64,000 nucleotides of DNA from an uncultured Clostridia bacterium (GTDB lineage Bacteria; Bacillota; Clostridia; Christensenellales; UBA1750). The notes under the pieces were generated by a model. That model was not told the DNA's origin and ran no database searches. It saw only the letters and a list, made by a program, of their open reading frames with translations. This document shows, in pieces, positions 34,877 to 45,987 of the stretch; position 1 is the first letter of the stretch, and each line of letters opens with the position of its first letter. The DNA is taken from assembly GCA_904393115.1 (NCBI GenBank), contig CAJFMX010000010.1:31824-95823 (forward strand). The letters are read 5' to 3'. Both the position numbers and the translations under genes were made by a program.

Positions 34877-35827
34877 ATGCGAAAGTACATTTTGAAGCGA
34901 TTGCTGTCCATGATCCCAGCCGTCTTTGTGGTGTCGGTGGTCATTTTCCTGATCATCCACCTGACGCCGGGCGATCCTGCGGCCGTGATGCTGGGCGACC
35001 AGGCGGACCCGGAGGCCATCGCGGCGCTGCGCGAGGCCCTGGGCCTGAACGACCCCCTGCCCGTTCAGTATCTGCGCTGGCTGGGCGGCGTGCTCCAGGG
35101 AGACCTCGGCCAGTCGCTCTACAGCGACGAGAGCATGATCAGCATGCTGCTCAGCCACCTGGGCCCGACGCTGTCGCTGACGGTTTTCGCGCTGGCCATC
35201 TCGCTGATTGCGGCGGTTCCGCTGGGCATACTCGCGGCGAGGAAGCGCGGAGCCCTCGCGGACAATGCGATCTCCGTCTTTTCGATGATCGGCATTTCGA
35301 TGCCGAGCTTCCTGCTGGGGCTCTTGCTGATGCTCGTCTTCGCGGTGACGCTGCGCTGGCTGCCAGCCGCGGGGTATAAGACCCTCGCCGAGGACGGCAT
35401 GGCCGAGCACCTGCGCTACCTGGTGATGCCGTCCATTGCCCTGGGATTCATGGAGGCGGGGCTGATCCTGCGCATGACGCGCTCCTCCATGCTGGAGGTG
35501 CTGGGCAGCGACTACATCCGCATGGCCAAGGCGAAGGGCGAAAAATCCCTCGCCATCACGTGCAAGCACGCCTTTAAGAACGCGCTCATCCCGATCGTGA
35601 CGACCGTTGGGCAGACGTTCATGGGGCTGCTCTCGGGCGCGACGGTTGTGGAGTCCATCTTTAACATCCCCGGGATCGGCAAGATGACCATCACCGCCGT
35701 CCAGCAGAGGGATTACGAGGTCGTGCAGGCGGTGGTGCTGTTCGTCTCCATGATCAATATCGTGGTCTGCCTGGTCATTGACCTGATCTACGCGGCGATC
35801 GATCCGCGTGTACGACTGAGCGCCTAG
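34877..35827 (+). CDS. dppB: Peptide ABC transporter permease DppB-like
   Basis: 316 residues, six helices. N-terminal YILKRLLSMIPAVFVVSVVIFLIIHLTPGDPA is typical. The permease loop SDYIRMAKAKGEKSL contacts the ATPase. Inner-membrane channel subunit. AGAGGAAAACGA precedes the ATG. Next permease after 11 bases. Confidence 0.92.
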   Translation: MRKYILKRLLSMIPAVFVVSVVIFLIIHLTPGDPAAVMLGDQADPEAIAALREALGLNDPLPVQYLRWLGGVLQGDLGQSLYSDESMISMLLSHLGPTLSLTVFALAISLIAAVPLGILAARKRGALADNAISVFSMIGISMPSFLLGLLLMLVFAVTLRWLPAAGYKTLAEDGMAEHLRYLVMPSIALGFMEAGLILRMTRSSMLEVLGSDYIRMAKAKGEKSLAITCKHAFKNALIPIVTTVGQTFMGLLSGATVVESIFNIPGIGKMTITAVQQRDYEVVQAVVLFVSMINIVVCLVIDLIYAAIDPRVRLSA

Positions 35828-35838
35828 GAGGGAAAAGA

Positions 35839-36732
35839 GTGGAAATGGTGAAGGAAAGGCCCCTTGAGACCCTGCAGGAAGCCGGACGGCGCCTGCGCCA
35901 GGAACAGCGCGCGCTCACCCGCCGCCGCTTCTTCAAAAACCGCCTGGCGGTGCTCGGCGGCGCGATCACGATCCTCATGCTGCTGATCGCGATCCTGGCC
36001 CCCGTGCTCTCCCCGTACGGGCCGTACGACATGGTGGTTGCGGACCGCCTGCAGGCGCCCAGCGCCGCGCACCCCTTCGGCACGGATTCCTATGGGCGCG
36101 ACGTGCTCACCCGCGTGCTCTACGGCGCGCGCGTGTCCATGTCCATCGGCGCGGCGGTCGCCGCCGGCGCCCTGATCGTGGGGATGGCCGTGGGCATGCT
36201 CGCCAGCTACTACAAGGTGCTGGACAACGTCCTCATGCGCGTCTGCGACGGACTGAGCGCCATCCCCTCGTCGCTGCTGGCCATCGCCTTCATGGCGGCG
36301 CTGGGCGCCAGCGAGCAGAACGTCATCATCAGCCTGGTGACGGTGTCCTTCCCGGCGGTGGCGCGCGTGGCGCGCGGCGCGGCCATGGTCGTCAAGGAGC
36401 AGACCTATGTCGAGGCCATGCGCGCAGCCGGCGCGGGATCCGGCCGGATTTTGCTGTGGCACATCGCGCCCAACATCCTCTCCCCGGTCATCGTGCAGGT
36501 GTCCTTCGTGTTCGCCTCCTCCATCATCACCGAGGCCGCGCTCAGCTTCCTCGGCGTGGGGGTGCCCGTTCCGGACCCGAGCTGGGGCAACATCCTCAAC
36601 GAGGGCAAGGACGTGATCTACAGCGCCTGGTGGATGATCCTGTTCCCCGGCCTGTTCACGGCCCTGGCGGTGCTGGGGCTGAACATCTTTGGCGACGGCC
36701 TGCGGGACTTCCTGGACCCGCATACGAACTGA
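35839..36732 (+). CDS. dppC: Peptide ABC transporter permease DppC-like
   Basis: 297 residues, start GTG 35839 after AGGAGGG. N-terminal cytoplasmic part, first helix at about 38-58, the DppC hallmark HPFGTDSYGRDVLTRVLYGARVS (read in parts), and the ATPase loop QTYVEAMRAAGAG. Partner of the preceding DppB-like subunit. Confidence 0.92.
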   Translation: MEMVKERPLETLQEAGRRLRQEQRALTRRRFFKNRLAVLGGAITILMLLIAILAPVLSPYGPYDMVVADRLQAPSAAHPFGTDSYGRDVLTRVLYGARVSMSIGAAVAAGALIVGMAVGMLASYYKVLDNVLMRVCDGLSAIPSSLLAIAFMAALGASEQNVIISLVTVSFPAVARVARGAAMVVKEQTYVEAMRAAGAGSGRILLWHIAPNILSPVIVQVSFVFASSIITEAALSFLGVGVPVPDPSWGNILNEGKDVIYSAWWMILFPGLFTALAVLGLNIFGDGLRDFLDPHTN

Positions 36733-36749
36733 AAAGGAGGGTATGCCGC

Positions 36750-37736
<987 letters not shown>

Positions 37737-37760
37737 GTCCGAAGAAGGGAGGAAAAGCAC

Positions 37761-38774
37761 ATGCAGGCAAACAGAGAAGTCGTTCTCCGCGCGGAAAACG
37801 TCAAAAAATACTTTCCCATCCGCGGAACCCTGGGCCGCGTGGTCAACAACGTCAAGGCGGTGGACGGCGTTTCGCTCTCCCTGCTGCGCGGGGAGACGTA
37901 TGGCCTCGTCGGGGAGACGGGGTGCGGAAAGTCCACGCTCGGGCGCACGCTCATCCACCTGACGCCCGCGACGGCGGGCAGCATCACCGTCGAGGGCAGG
38001 GACCTGACAAAGCTCACGCCCAAGGAGATGCGGAAGATGCGCCGCCGGGTCCAGATGGTCTTTCAGGACCCCTATACTTCGCTCGACCCGCGCCAGCGCA
38101 TCGGGGACATCCTGCTGGAGATGCTGGAGATCCAGAAGATCGGGGGAGCGGGCGGGGAGCGCCGCGCGCTCGTGATGGAGATCCTGGACAAGGTCGGCCT
38201 GCGGCCGGAGCACTTCTACCGCTTTGCGCACGAGTTCTCCGGCGGACAGCGCCAGCGCGTGGGCCTGGCCCGCGCCCTGATCCTCAACCCGGACCTGATC
38301 GTCTGCGACGAACCGGTCTCCGCGCTGGACGTTTCGGTGCAGTCGCAGATCATCAACCTGCTGCTGGACCTGCAGGAGGAGCGGGGGCTGACGTATCTGT
38401 TCATCTCCCACGACATGAGCGTCATCCGGTACACGTCCAACCGCGTGGGCGTGATGTACCTGGGCCACCTGGTGGAGGAGGCCGCGACGGACGACCTCTT
38501 CGCCCTGCCCATGCACCCGTATTCCCAGGTGCTGCTCTCGGCGGTGCCCAGCGCAAACCCGCACACGAAGAAGCAGCGCATCGTCCTGGAGGGGGACCTG
38601 CCTTCCCCGATCAACCCGCCGGGCGGCTGCGTGTTCCACACGCGCTGCCCCTACGCCATGGGCGTCTGCGAAAAGGAGTGCCCCCAGATGCAGGCGGTCA
38701 TGCCGGGCCACCGCGTGGCCTGCCATCTGCACAGCCAGCAGAGCGCAAAGGAGGAACCGAATCATGGGGTATGA
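37761..38774 (+). CDS. dppF: Peptide ABC transporter ATPase DppF-like
   Basis: 337 residues. Walker A GETGCGKST, signature FSGGQRQR, Walker B LIVCDEPVSALD, C-terminal oligopeptide extension with FHTRCPYAMGVCEKECP. Ribosome site GGGAGGAAAAG. Pairs with the DppD-like ATPase. The end overlaps the next gene by 11 bases. Confidence 0.93.
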   Translation: MQANREVVLRAENVKKYFPIRGTLGRVVNNVKAVDGVSLSLLRGETYGLVGETGCGKSTLGRTLIHLTPATAGSITVEGRDLTKLTPKEMRKMRRRVQMVFQDPYTSLDPRQRIGDILLEMLEIQKIGGAGGERRALVMEILDKVGLRPEHFYRFAHEFSGGQRQRVGLARALILNPDLIVCDEPVSALDVSVQSQIINLLLDLQEERGLTYLFISHDMSVIRYTSNRVGVMYLGHLVEEAATDDLFALPMHPYSQVLLSAVPSANPHTKKQRIVLEGDLPSPINPPGGCVFHTRCPYAMGVCEKECPQMQAVMPGHRVACHLHSQQSAKEEPNHGV

Positions 38775-39819
38775 AGACCTGCCGCGCGTTTCCCTCATCA
38801 ACCTGCCCACGCCCCTGGAGGAGCTGCACCGCCTGCGCCAGGCCATCGGCGGTCCCCGCATCCTCCTGAAGCGGGACGACCTGACAGGCCTGGGCCTGGG
38901 CGGCAACAAGAGCCGCAAGCTGGAGTTTCTGCTGGGCGACGCCCTGCGCAGGGGCGCGGACGCGATCATCACCTCCGGCGGCATTCAGACCAACCACGGC
39001 CGCCTGACCGCAGCGGCCTGCGCAAAGCTGGGCCTTACCTGCTACCTCGTCTTCACCGAGGACGAAAACGGCGTCTACGAGGGAAACCGCATCCTGCAGA
39101 CGATGTTCGGCGCAAAGCAGGTCTTCTGCGACAACATCGACCACAGCCTGCCCCCGGAGAAGATGGCCAGGGAGCGCCTGCGCGCCGGGGAGGAGACGAT
39201 CGCCAAACTCGCCGGGCGCCTGCGCGCAGAGGGAAAGAACCCCTATGTCATCCCGCGCGGCGGACGCTCGCTCTACGGCACGGCCAGCTATGTCGCGGCC
39301 ATGGACGAGGTCAGGGCGCAGCTGGAGGAGAGGAACCTGCGCGTAGACTACATCCTCGCGCCCTGCGCCACGTCCTCGACCATGACGGGCATCTCGCTGG
39401 GCAACCGCGTCAGCGGCCTCGGCGCTAAGGTGATCGGCGCGGCGCTGTCCCGCTCGCCCGAGGAGGGAAAGAGCATGCTGGAGGAGGAGTTCAACCACGA
39501 CGCCGCAGCCCTGGGATATGGCTTCCGCATCCGCAGGGCGGACGTGGACATCCGCGGGGACTACATCGGCGCGGGATACGGTGCCATGACCGAGGCCGAC
39601 AAGGAGGCCATGCTCCTCTTCGCCCGCACGGAGGGCATCCTGCTCGACCCTGTCTACACGGGCAAGACCGCCTCGATGTATGTGGACCTGGTCCGGCGCG
39701 GCTATTTTCCGCAGGAGAGCACCGTGCTGCTCTTCCACACGGGCGGCACGCCCCTGCTCTTCCTGCAGGAGATGTCCGACTGGGTCAAAAACGAAGTCGC
39801 AAGGGGGACGGAGGAATGA
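38764..39819 (+). CDS. D-cysteine desulfhydrase / ACC-deaminase family PLP enzyme
   Basis: 351 residues. Fold-type II PLP enzyme. The PLP lysine lies in GGNKSRKLEF, followed by the DcyD-type ITSGGIQTNHGR and the phosphate-binding and C-terminal segment LLFHTGGTP. Members deaminate D-cysteine or related D-amino acids to pyruvate or a keto acid, or open ACC. Within this operon, cleavage of a D-amino acid set free by the D-aminopeptidase is the best guess. Confidence 0.87.
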   Translation: MGYEDLPRVSLINLPTPLEELHRLRQAIGGPRILLKRDDLTGLGLGGNKSRKLEFLLGDALRRGADAIITSGGIQTNHGRLTAAACAKLGLTCYLVFTEDENGVYEGNRILQTMFGAKQVFCDNIDHSLPPEKMARERLRAGEETIAKLAGRLRAEGKNPYVIPRGGRSLYGTASYVAAMDEVRAQLEERNLRVDYILAPCATSSTMTGISLGNRVSGLGAKVIGAALSRSPEEGKSMLEEEFNHDAAALGYGFRIRRADVDIRGDYIGAGYGAMTEADKEAMLLFARTEGILLDPVYTGKTASMYVDLVRRGYFPQESTVLLFHTGGTPLLFLQEMSDWVKNEVARGTEE

Positions 39820-40826
39820 AGCTGCTCATCGCCGCGCATCGCGCAGACGAAACGGAGTTCTACGAGCGGTATAACCAGGAGCTGGGCTATTCCATCGACT
39901 TTTGGGAAGTGCCGCTCACGCTGGAAAATGTGGACCGGGTCCGCGGCTACGAGGCCGTGGCCATCAACGCGGGCTGCGCCGTGGACCGGGCGATGGCCCA
40001 GGCCCTGCGGGAGCGCGGCGTGCGCTTTTTGCTGACGCGCACCGCGGGGTACGACCACCTGGACGCCAGCGCCCTGGAGGAGGCGGGGATCGCCGCGGCC
40101 TATGTGCCCGCGTATTCCCCCAACGCCATCTCCGAGCACACGGTGCTGCTCCTGCTCTTTCTCCTGCGAAAGATGAAGCTGCAGCAGCGCCGCGTCGACG
40201 CGCAATACTTCTTCATCGAGGGCCTGCGCGGCCGGCAGCTGACGAGCATGACGGTCGGGGTGCTGGGGGCTGGGCGCATCGGCGAGGCCACGCTGCGGGA
40301 CCTGAGCGGCTTTGGCTGCCGGCTGCTGGCCTGCGACGCGCATGAGAAGGAGAGCGTCCGCGCGCTGGCGCAGTATGTGGACCGGCAGGCGCTCCTGGCC
40401 CAGTCGGACGCCGTGATCCTGCACTGCCCCATGACGCCGGAAAACCACCACCTCATCGGGCGGGAGGCGCTTGCGCAGATGAAGCCCGGCGCGCTGCTGG
40501 TCAACACCGCCCGCGGCGGTCTGGTCGACGCGCAGGCCGTCCGGGACGCGCTGCGCGCAGGGCGGCTGGGCGGGTTCGCCATGGACGTCTACGAGCGCGA
40601 GGGGGAGACGCAGCGCCGCGACCTGCGCGGGAAGGAACTGCCCGACCCGCTGCTCCGGGAGCTGCTCGCCATGGACAACGTGGTCTTCACCTCCCACACC
40701 GCCTTCTACACGGACGAGGCCATCGGCAGCATCGTGGAGACCACGCTGCGCAATCTGCACGACCTTTCGGAGACGGGCGCGTGCTGCAACCGCATTTCGG
40801 CGGCAGGAGAGGGGGATGCGCGATGA
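39816..40826 (+). CDS. D-isomer-specific 2-hydroxyacid dehydrogenase
   Basis: 336 residues, D-lactate dehydrogenase type. NAD-binding GVLGAGRIG; catalytic Arg in VNTARGG, Glu in DVYEREGE and His in FTSHTAFYT. It interconverts a 2-keto acid and its D-hydroxy acid, and could drain the keto acids made by the neighbouring PLP enzymes and restore NAD. Four-base overlaps on both sides. Confidence 0.9.
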   Translation: MKLLIAAHRADETEFYERYNQELGYSIDFWEVPLTLENVDRVRGYEAVAINAGCAVDRAMAQALRERGVRFLLTRTAGYDHLDASALEEAGIAAAYVPAYSPNAISEHTVLLLLFLLRKMKLQQRRVDAQYFFIEGLRGRQLTSMTVGVLGAGRIGEATLRDLSGFGCRLLACDAHEKESVRALAQYVDRQALLAQSDAVILHCPMTPENHHLIGREALAQMKPGALLVNTARGGLVDAQAVRDALRAGRLGGFAMDVYEREGETQRRDLRGKELPDPLLRELLAMDNVVFTSHTAFYTDEAIGSIVETTLRNLHDLSETGACCNRISAAGEGDAR

Positions 40827-42028
40827 ACCCCGAAGCCTACGCGGCAAAGCGCCTGAAGGGCGTGGAGATGTCCGCCATCCGCCTGATCTCGGACCGCGCG
40901 CGGGCGCTGCGCGCCCAGGGGCACGAGGTCGCCCTCTTCAGCATGGGGGAGCCGGATTTCGACACCCCTGCCCCCATCAAGGAGGCCGCCAAGCGCAAGA
41001 TCGACGAAAACCGCACGCACTACACCTCCAACCGCGGCGCAGCGCCCCTGCGCGCGGCCATCGCGGAGAGAATCCTGGAGGATACCGGGGTCCGCTACGA
41101 CCCGGAGAACGAGATCCTGCTCACCTGCGGCGGCGCGGAGGCCATCAACAACGGGCTTGCCGCCTTCCTGGACGCGGGGGACGAGGCGATCGTCTTGGCG
41201 CCGGCCTTTGTCAGCTACCGCAACGGTATCCGCCTGTGCGGCGCTGCGCCCGTGGAGGTCGCCCTTCGGCCGGAGGCGGGCTTTCCGGTGTGCGAGGAGG
41301 ATCTGGAGGCCGCGGTGACGGAGCGAACGAAGAGGATCGTCCTGAACAACCCCAGCAACCCCGCCGGAACTGTGCTCAGCGTCCGCAGCCTGGAGGCCGT
41401 GCGCCGCGTCGCGATGCGGCACGACCTGCTCGTCTTCTCCGACGAGATCTACAGCCGCCTCGTCTACGAGGGGACCTGCACCTCCATCGCGAGCCTGCCG
41501 GGCATGCGCGAGCGCACGCTGATGATGAACGGCTTCTCCAAGACCTACGCCATGACCGGCTGGCGCGTGGGGTACCTCGCCTATCCCGCGTGGATGGACG
41601 GCCTGCTCCTGCGCGTGCACCAGTACTCCACGACAACCGGCGTCACCTTTCTCCAGGAAGCCCTCGCCGAGAGCATGAACCGCCCGGATACGCTGGCGGC
41701 CGCGGAGCGGATGCGCGCCGCGTTCGATGCGCGGCGCCGGCTCGCCATGGCGCTGCTGGACGAAATTCCCGCCCTGCGCTACATTCGGCCGCAGGGGGCG
41801 TTCTACATCCTGATCGACGTGCGCGGCACGGGCATGGACGGCGGGCAGTTCGCCCGGCGCGCCCTGGAGGAGGCGCACGTCGCCCTGGTGCCCGCCGCCT
41901 CCTTCGGGGGCGATTGCGCCGGGTTTGTGCGCATGTCCTACGCCGCCGGCGAGGAGGAGATCCGCGCAGGGCTTGCGCGGCTGAAGGACTGGCTCGACGC
42001 CAAGAGGAGGGATTCGCATGTTGGATAA
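40823..42028 (+). CDS. Class I/II aminotransferase
   Basis: 401 residues, aspartate-aminotransferase fold. PLP lysine in NGFSKTYAMTGWRVGY; NNPSNPAGTVLS and SDEIYSRLVYEG motifs; GAFYILIDV near the C-terminus. A PatA-like general aminotransferase; the true amino donor is unknown. The operon suggests a role in breaking down amino acids freed from peptides. Confidence 0.9.
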   Translation: MNPEAYAAKRLKGVEMSAIRLISDRARALRAQGHEVALFSMGEPDFDTPAPIKEAAKRKIDENRTHYTSNRGAAPLRAAIAERILEDTGVRYDPENEILLTCGGAEAINNGLAAFLDAGDEAIVLAPAFVSYRNGIRLCGAAPVEVALRPEAGFPVCEEDLEAAVTERTKRIVLNNPSNPAGTVLSVRSLEAVRRVAMRHDLLVFSDEIYSRLVYEGTCTSIASLPGMRERTLMMNGFSKTYAMTGWRVGYLAYPAWMDGLLLRVHQYSTTTGVTFLQEALAESMNRPDTLAAAERMRAAFDARRRLAMALLDEIPALRYIRPQGAFYILIDVRGTGMDGGQFARRALEEAHVALVPAASFGGDCAGFVRMSYAAGEEEIRAGLARLKDWLDAKRRDSHVG

Positions 42029-43616
42029 ACGCATCTGCGGCGCGCGCATCGTCGATGGAACGGGGCGCCCCGCCTATGTGGGGGATGTGGGCATCCGGGC
42101 GGGGCGCATCGTCCTGCACCCGCAGGAGGAGGCGCGCCAGGTCCTCAACGCGCGGGGGCTGACCCTGACCCCCGGCCTCATCGACAGCCACTCCCACAGC
42201 GACCGCTACCTCGGCCTGGACCCGGAGGTCTACGCCCTGTGCAAGATCTCCCAGGGCATCACCACCGAGGTCGTCGGCCAGTGCGGGTCGAGCACGTTCC
42301 CCGCGCCCCGGCGCGGGGAGGGGCTGCTCCAGGGCTTCTTTGAAGCGCCCATGGACGAGGCCCACCTTGCGGAGATTGCGCGCTTTTCCGATTTTTCCGC
42401 GTACCTGGACTATGTCCGGGCGCACACGATGCCGGGCAACTGCGCCTTTTTGCAGGGGCATGGGATGCTGCGCCTGTCCGTGATGGGGCGGGAGAACCGC
42501 AAGCCCACGCCCGCGGAGATGGAGGAGATGAAGCGGCGCCTGCACGATGCCATGGAGCACGGGTGCCTGGGCCTTTCCTCCGGGCTGATCTACGTGCCCA
42601 GCGTCTATGCCGATACCGAGGAGCTCGTCGAGCTCTGCCGCGTGATTCGCCCCTACGGCGGCATCTACGCCACGCACATGCGCAGCGAGTCCGACCACGT
42701 GGTCGAGGCGGTGCGCGAGGCCATCGCCATCGCGCGGGCGGCGGGCACCCCGCTGTTTCTTTCCCATCACAAGGTCTGCGGGGCGCGCAACTTCGGCGCC
42801 TCGCGGGAGACGCTGCGCCTGGTCGAGGCGGCGATCGCGGACGGGATGCGCGTGACGATGGACCAATATCCCTACACCGCCTCGCAGACGGGACTGGCGC
42901 AGTGCATGCCGCCCAAGTACTTCACGCGCGGCGGCGCGGCCTTCGCCCAGCGCCTGCGCGATCCGGAGGTGCGCCGGACCGTCCGGGCCGAGATGACGGA
43001 GGATCCCCCGAAATACAACAATTCCTACCAGAATGCGGGCGGCTTTGGCGGCATATTGATCCTGAACTGCCCCGGGACGCCCGAGGCCGAGGGCATGACC
43101 ATCCGCGCCTACGCCGAGTCCATCGGCCGGGAGGAGTTTGAGACGTATTTCGACCTGATGGTCCGCAGCGGCTGCGCGGGCAGCGGCGCGTTCTTCTGCA
43201 TGGACGAGCAGGAGCTGGACGCCATCTATGCAAACCCCAACACCGTGGTCTGCACCGACGGCTGCTGCGGCAGCCGGAGCGGACCGGTCCACCCGCGCAC
43301 CTTTGGGAGCCTCGTGCGCGCGCTGTGCCGCTTCTCCAAGGAGAAGGGACTGGTTCCCTTTGAGGAGGCGGTCCGCAAGGAAACGCTGCTGACCGCGCAG
43401 CGCTGGGGCCTTGCGGGCAAGGGCGCAATCGCCGACGGCATGGATGCGGACCTTGTGCTCATGGACGAGAGCAGCCTTGCGGACCGCGCGGACTACCTGC
43501 ATCCGCGCCGCCTCTGCGATGGGATCGAGATGGTGTTTGTCAACGGAGAAATCGTCTACCGGGACAAGAAGCTCACCGGCGCGCGGCCCGGGCGCGCAAT
43601 CCTTCGAAAGACGTGA
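42018..43616 (+). CDS. N-acyl-D-amino-acid deacylase family amidohydrolase
   Basis: 532 residues. Metal motif PGLIDSHSHSD, cysteine ligand of the D-aminoacylase family in VVGQCGSS, further His in ATHMRSES and LSHHKVCG, and a late Asp in CTDGCCG. The enzyme removes an acyl group from N-acyl-D-amino acids, matching the D-amino-acid theme of the operon. It starts 11 bases before the end of the aminotransferase, with AAGAGGAGG just upstream. Confidence 0.9.
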   Translation: MLDKRICGARIVDGTGRPAYVGDVGIRAGRIVLHPQEEARQVLNARGLTLTPGLIDSHSHSDRYLGLDPEVYALCKISQGITTEVVGQCGSSTFPAPRRGEGLLQGFFEAPMDEAHLAEIARFSDFSAYLDYVRAHTMPGNCAFLQGHGMLRLSVMGRENRKPTPAEMEEMKRRLHDAMEHGCLGLSSGLIYVPSVYADTEELVELCRVIRPYGGIYATHMRSESDHVVEAVREAIAIARAAGTPLFLSHHKVCGARNFGASRETLRLVEAAIADGMRVTMDQYPYTASQTGLAQCMPPKYFTRGGAAFAQRLRDPEVRRTVRAEMTEDPPKYNNSYQNAGGFGGILILNCPGTPEAEGMTIRAYAESIGREEFETYFDLMVRSGCAGSGAFFCMDEQELDAIYANPNTVVCTDGCCGSRSGPVHPRTFGSLVRALCRFSKEKGLVPFEEAVRKETLLTAQRWGLAGKGAIADGMDADLVLMDESSLADRADYLHPRRLCDGIEMVFVNGEIVYRDKKLTGARPGRAILRKT

Positions 43617-43626
43617 GGCGGATCGT

Positions 43627-44544
43627 ATGACGGCTTTGGGCGACGTGTTGGAGCTGCAGCTCATTCTCTTCCTGGTCATGGGCGCGGGGCTCGTCTTGAC
43701 AAAACTCGGCGTGATCACGGCCAGCGGGCGCAAGTGCCTGACGGACCTGCTCATCGACCTGATCCTGCCCTGCAACATCCTCTGCTCCTTCCAGATCGAG
43801 ATGAGCCGGGAGATTCTGCTTGCGACGCTCTGGGTGCTGGGGATCGCCTGCGGCATACAGGCTGCGTGCTATCTCCTGGGCAAGTGGATCTTCTGCTTTG
43901 CGCCCGAAGCGCAGAAGAAGGTGCTGCAGTACGCGACGATGTGCTCCAATGCGGGCTTTATGGGCAACCCCATCATCGAGGGGCTCTACGGCGCGCAGGG
44001 CCTGCTCTACGGCTCGGTCTATCTGATCCCGCTGCGGTTTTTCATGTGGTCGGCCGGCCTCTCCTGCTTTACGAAGAGCACGCCCGGGGAGACGGTGAAA
44101 AAGCTTGCCACGCACCCGTGCATCCTCGCGGTGTTTCTGGGCTTTGCGCTCCTGCTCACGCAGTGGCAGATGCCCGCCTTCCTCGACCGGACGCTCTCCT
44201 ACTTCAGCGCCTGCACGCTGCCGGTCTCCATACTCATCGTGGGGTCGATCCTCGCGGGCGTGCGCGTGCGCTCGATCTTCACGGGAATGACGGCGTATTA
44301 CTGCGCCGTCCGGCTGCTCCTGGTTCCGCTCCTGACGCTGGCGGCCTGCCGGCTGCTGGGCCTGGACGCGCTGGTCACGGGCGTGTGCGTGGTGCTCTCC
44401 GGCATGCCCGCAGGCAGCACGACGGCAATCCTCGCCGAGAAATACGGCGGCGATGCGGAATACGCCTCCAAATGCATCTTCCTGAGCACATTGCTCTCCC
44501 TTGCAACCATCCCGCTGCTGTGCGGGCTGATGGCTGCGCTGTGA
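43627..44544 (+). CDS. AEC-family (auxin efflux carrier-like) transporter
   Basis: 305 residues with about ten helices arranged as two inverted halves. LILPCNILCSF and NAGFMGNPIIEGLYG are family signatures, and GMPAGSTTAILAEKYG is near the end. AEC members in bacteria export or exchange organic acids such as malate or D-hydroxy acids. It may handle a product of the hydroxyacid dehydrogenase (inference). Confidence 0.88.
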   Translation: MTALGDVLELQLILFLVMGAGLVLTKLGVITASGRKCLTDLLIDLILPCNILCSFQIEMSREILLATLWVLGIACGIQAACYLLGKWIFCFAPEAQKKVLQYATMCSNAGFMGNPIIEGLYGAQGLLYGSVYLIPLRFFMWSAGLSCFTKSTPGETVKKLATHPCILAVFLGFALLLTQWQMPAFLDRTLSYFSACTLPVSILIVGSILAGVRVRSIFTGMTAYYCAVRLLLVPLLTLAACRLLGLDALVTGVCVVLSGMPAGSTTAILAEKYGGDAEYASKCIFLSTLLSLATIPLLCGLMAAL

Positions 44545-44573
44545 CGCAAAAAAAGAAAAGAGGGGATTCTCCG

Positions 44574-45788
44574 ATGTATCGCATCAACGCGAATTTTTTG
44601 AAGTATCCGGGCGCGTACCTGTTCCTGCAGGTGGCGAAAAAGCGCGAGGCCTTTGCCGCGGCCCATCCGGACAGGCGCATCATCAGCCTGGGCGTCGGCG
44701 ACGTGACGCTGCCCCTGGCGCCGGCGGTGGTCTCCGCCATGGAAGCGGCCGTGCGGGAGATGGGCCGCAGGGAGACCTTCCGCGGCTATCCGCCCACGCC
44801 CGGCTATCCGTTCCTCAAGGAAAAGATCCTCGCGGGCGACTTTGCCCCCTACGGCGTGCACCTCGAACCGGAGGAGATCTTCATCAATGACGGCGCGAAG
44901 GGCGACCTGGGAAACCTGGGCGACATCCTCTCCGGCGACGACGTCATCGCCGTGTGCAACCCGACCTATCCGGCCTATGTCGATTCCAACGTCGTCTACG
45001 GGCGCTGCGGGGAGTACGATGCGGGGAAAGGCCAGTGGAGCCGCGTGATCTACCTGCCCTGCGTGAAGGAGAACGGGTTTGTGCCGGAGCTTCCCGCGGA
45101 GCGGCCGGACGTCCTCTATCTCTGCTTTCCGAACAATCCCACGGGCGCGGCCATCACGCGCGCCCAGCTGCAGCGCTTTGTGGACTATGCGCTCGAAAAC
45201 GGCTGCCTGATCGTCTACGACGCAGCCTATGAGGGCTTTATCGAGTCGCCGGACGTGCCCCACACGGTCTACGAGTGCGCGGGCGCGAAGCGGTGCGCCA
45301 TCGAGGTGCGCTCCTTCTCCAAGACCGCGGGGTTTACCGGCTGCCGCCTGGGCTATATGGCGATCCCCATGGAGCTGGAGGCGGACGGCGTCAAGCTCAA
45401 CGCGCTTTGGCGGCAGCGTCTGGCCGTCAAATCCAACGGCGTGCCCTACGTCATCCAGCGCGGAGGCGAGGCCGTCTATTCCCCGGAGGGCCGCGCGCAA
45501 ACGCGCGCGCAGATCGCCTACTACAAGAAAAACGCCGCCGCCATCCGCGACGGGCTGCGGCAGGCGGGCTATGAAGCCTTCGGCGGCACGGACTCCCCGT
45601 ATGTCTGGCTGCGCACGCCGGGCGGGAGGAGCGCATGGGAATTCTTTGACCTGCTGCTGGAGCGGGCCAACGTCGTGGGCACGCCCGGCTCCGGCTTTGG
45701 CCCCAGCGGAGAGGGGTACTTCCGCCTGACCGGCTTTGGCACCTGGGAGGACACGGCCGAGGCGCTGGACAGAATCCGCAGCCTGTAG
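44574..45788 (+). CDS. dapL: LL-diaminopimelate aminotransferase-like enzyme
   Basis: 404 residues. N-terminal INANFLKYPGAYLF, LGVGDVTLPL, then IFINDGAKGDLGNLGDIL and CFPNNPTGAAITR are all DapL features; the PLP lysine is in VRSFSKTAGFTG. DapL makes LL-diaminopimelate from tetrahydrodipicolinate. At the end of a peptide-use operon it might instead run in the breakdown direction on DAP from wall peptides, or supply DAP; a second dapL elsewhere would support the first. Ends before a strong terminator. Confidence 0.88.
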   Translation: MYRINANFLKYPGAYLFLQVAKKREAFAAAHPDRRIISLGVGDVTLPLAPAVVSAMEAAVREMGRRETFRGYPPTPGYPFLKEKILAGDFAPYGVHLEPEEIFINDGAKGDLGNLGDILSGDDVIAVCNPTYPAYVDSNVVYGRCGEYDAGKGQWSRVIYLPCVKENGFVPELPAERPDVLYLCFPNNPTGAAITRAQLQRFVDYALENGCLIVYDAAYEGFIESPDVPHTVYECAGAKRCAIEVRSFSKTAGFTGCRLGYMAIPMELEADGVKLNALWRQRLAVKSNGVPYVIQRGGEAVYSPEGRAQTRAQIAYYKKNAAAIRDGLRQAGYEAFGGTDSPYVWLRTPGGRSAWEFFDLLLERANVVGTPGSGFGPSGEGYFRLTGFGTWEDTAEALDRIRSL

Positions 45789-45828
45789 GCCCCCGCACAG
45801 CGGCAGGAAGGACGCTCCCCGGCTCCCT

Positions 45829-45863
45829 GCGGCCGGCACAATGGTGCCGGCCGCCCTTTTTTT
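45829..45863 (+). terminator. Rho-independent terminator of the D-amino-acid operon
   Basis: Arms GCGGCCGGCAC and GTGCCGGCCGC followed by CC and seven T residues. Confidence 0.9.
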
Positions 45864-45987
45864 GTGAAAAAAGCAGGAATTGCGCGGCGGAAACGGGAAT
45901 ACAAACACCGTTGCGCGCGCCTTTCACCGCCCGGCCGACGGCGGAGGCGCCGGAGAGATTCCGAAACCAGTTAGGGAGGAAGCGTAC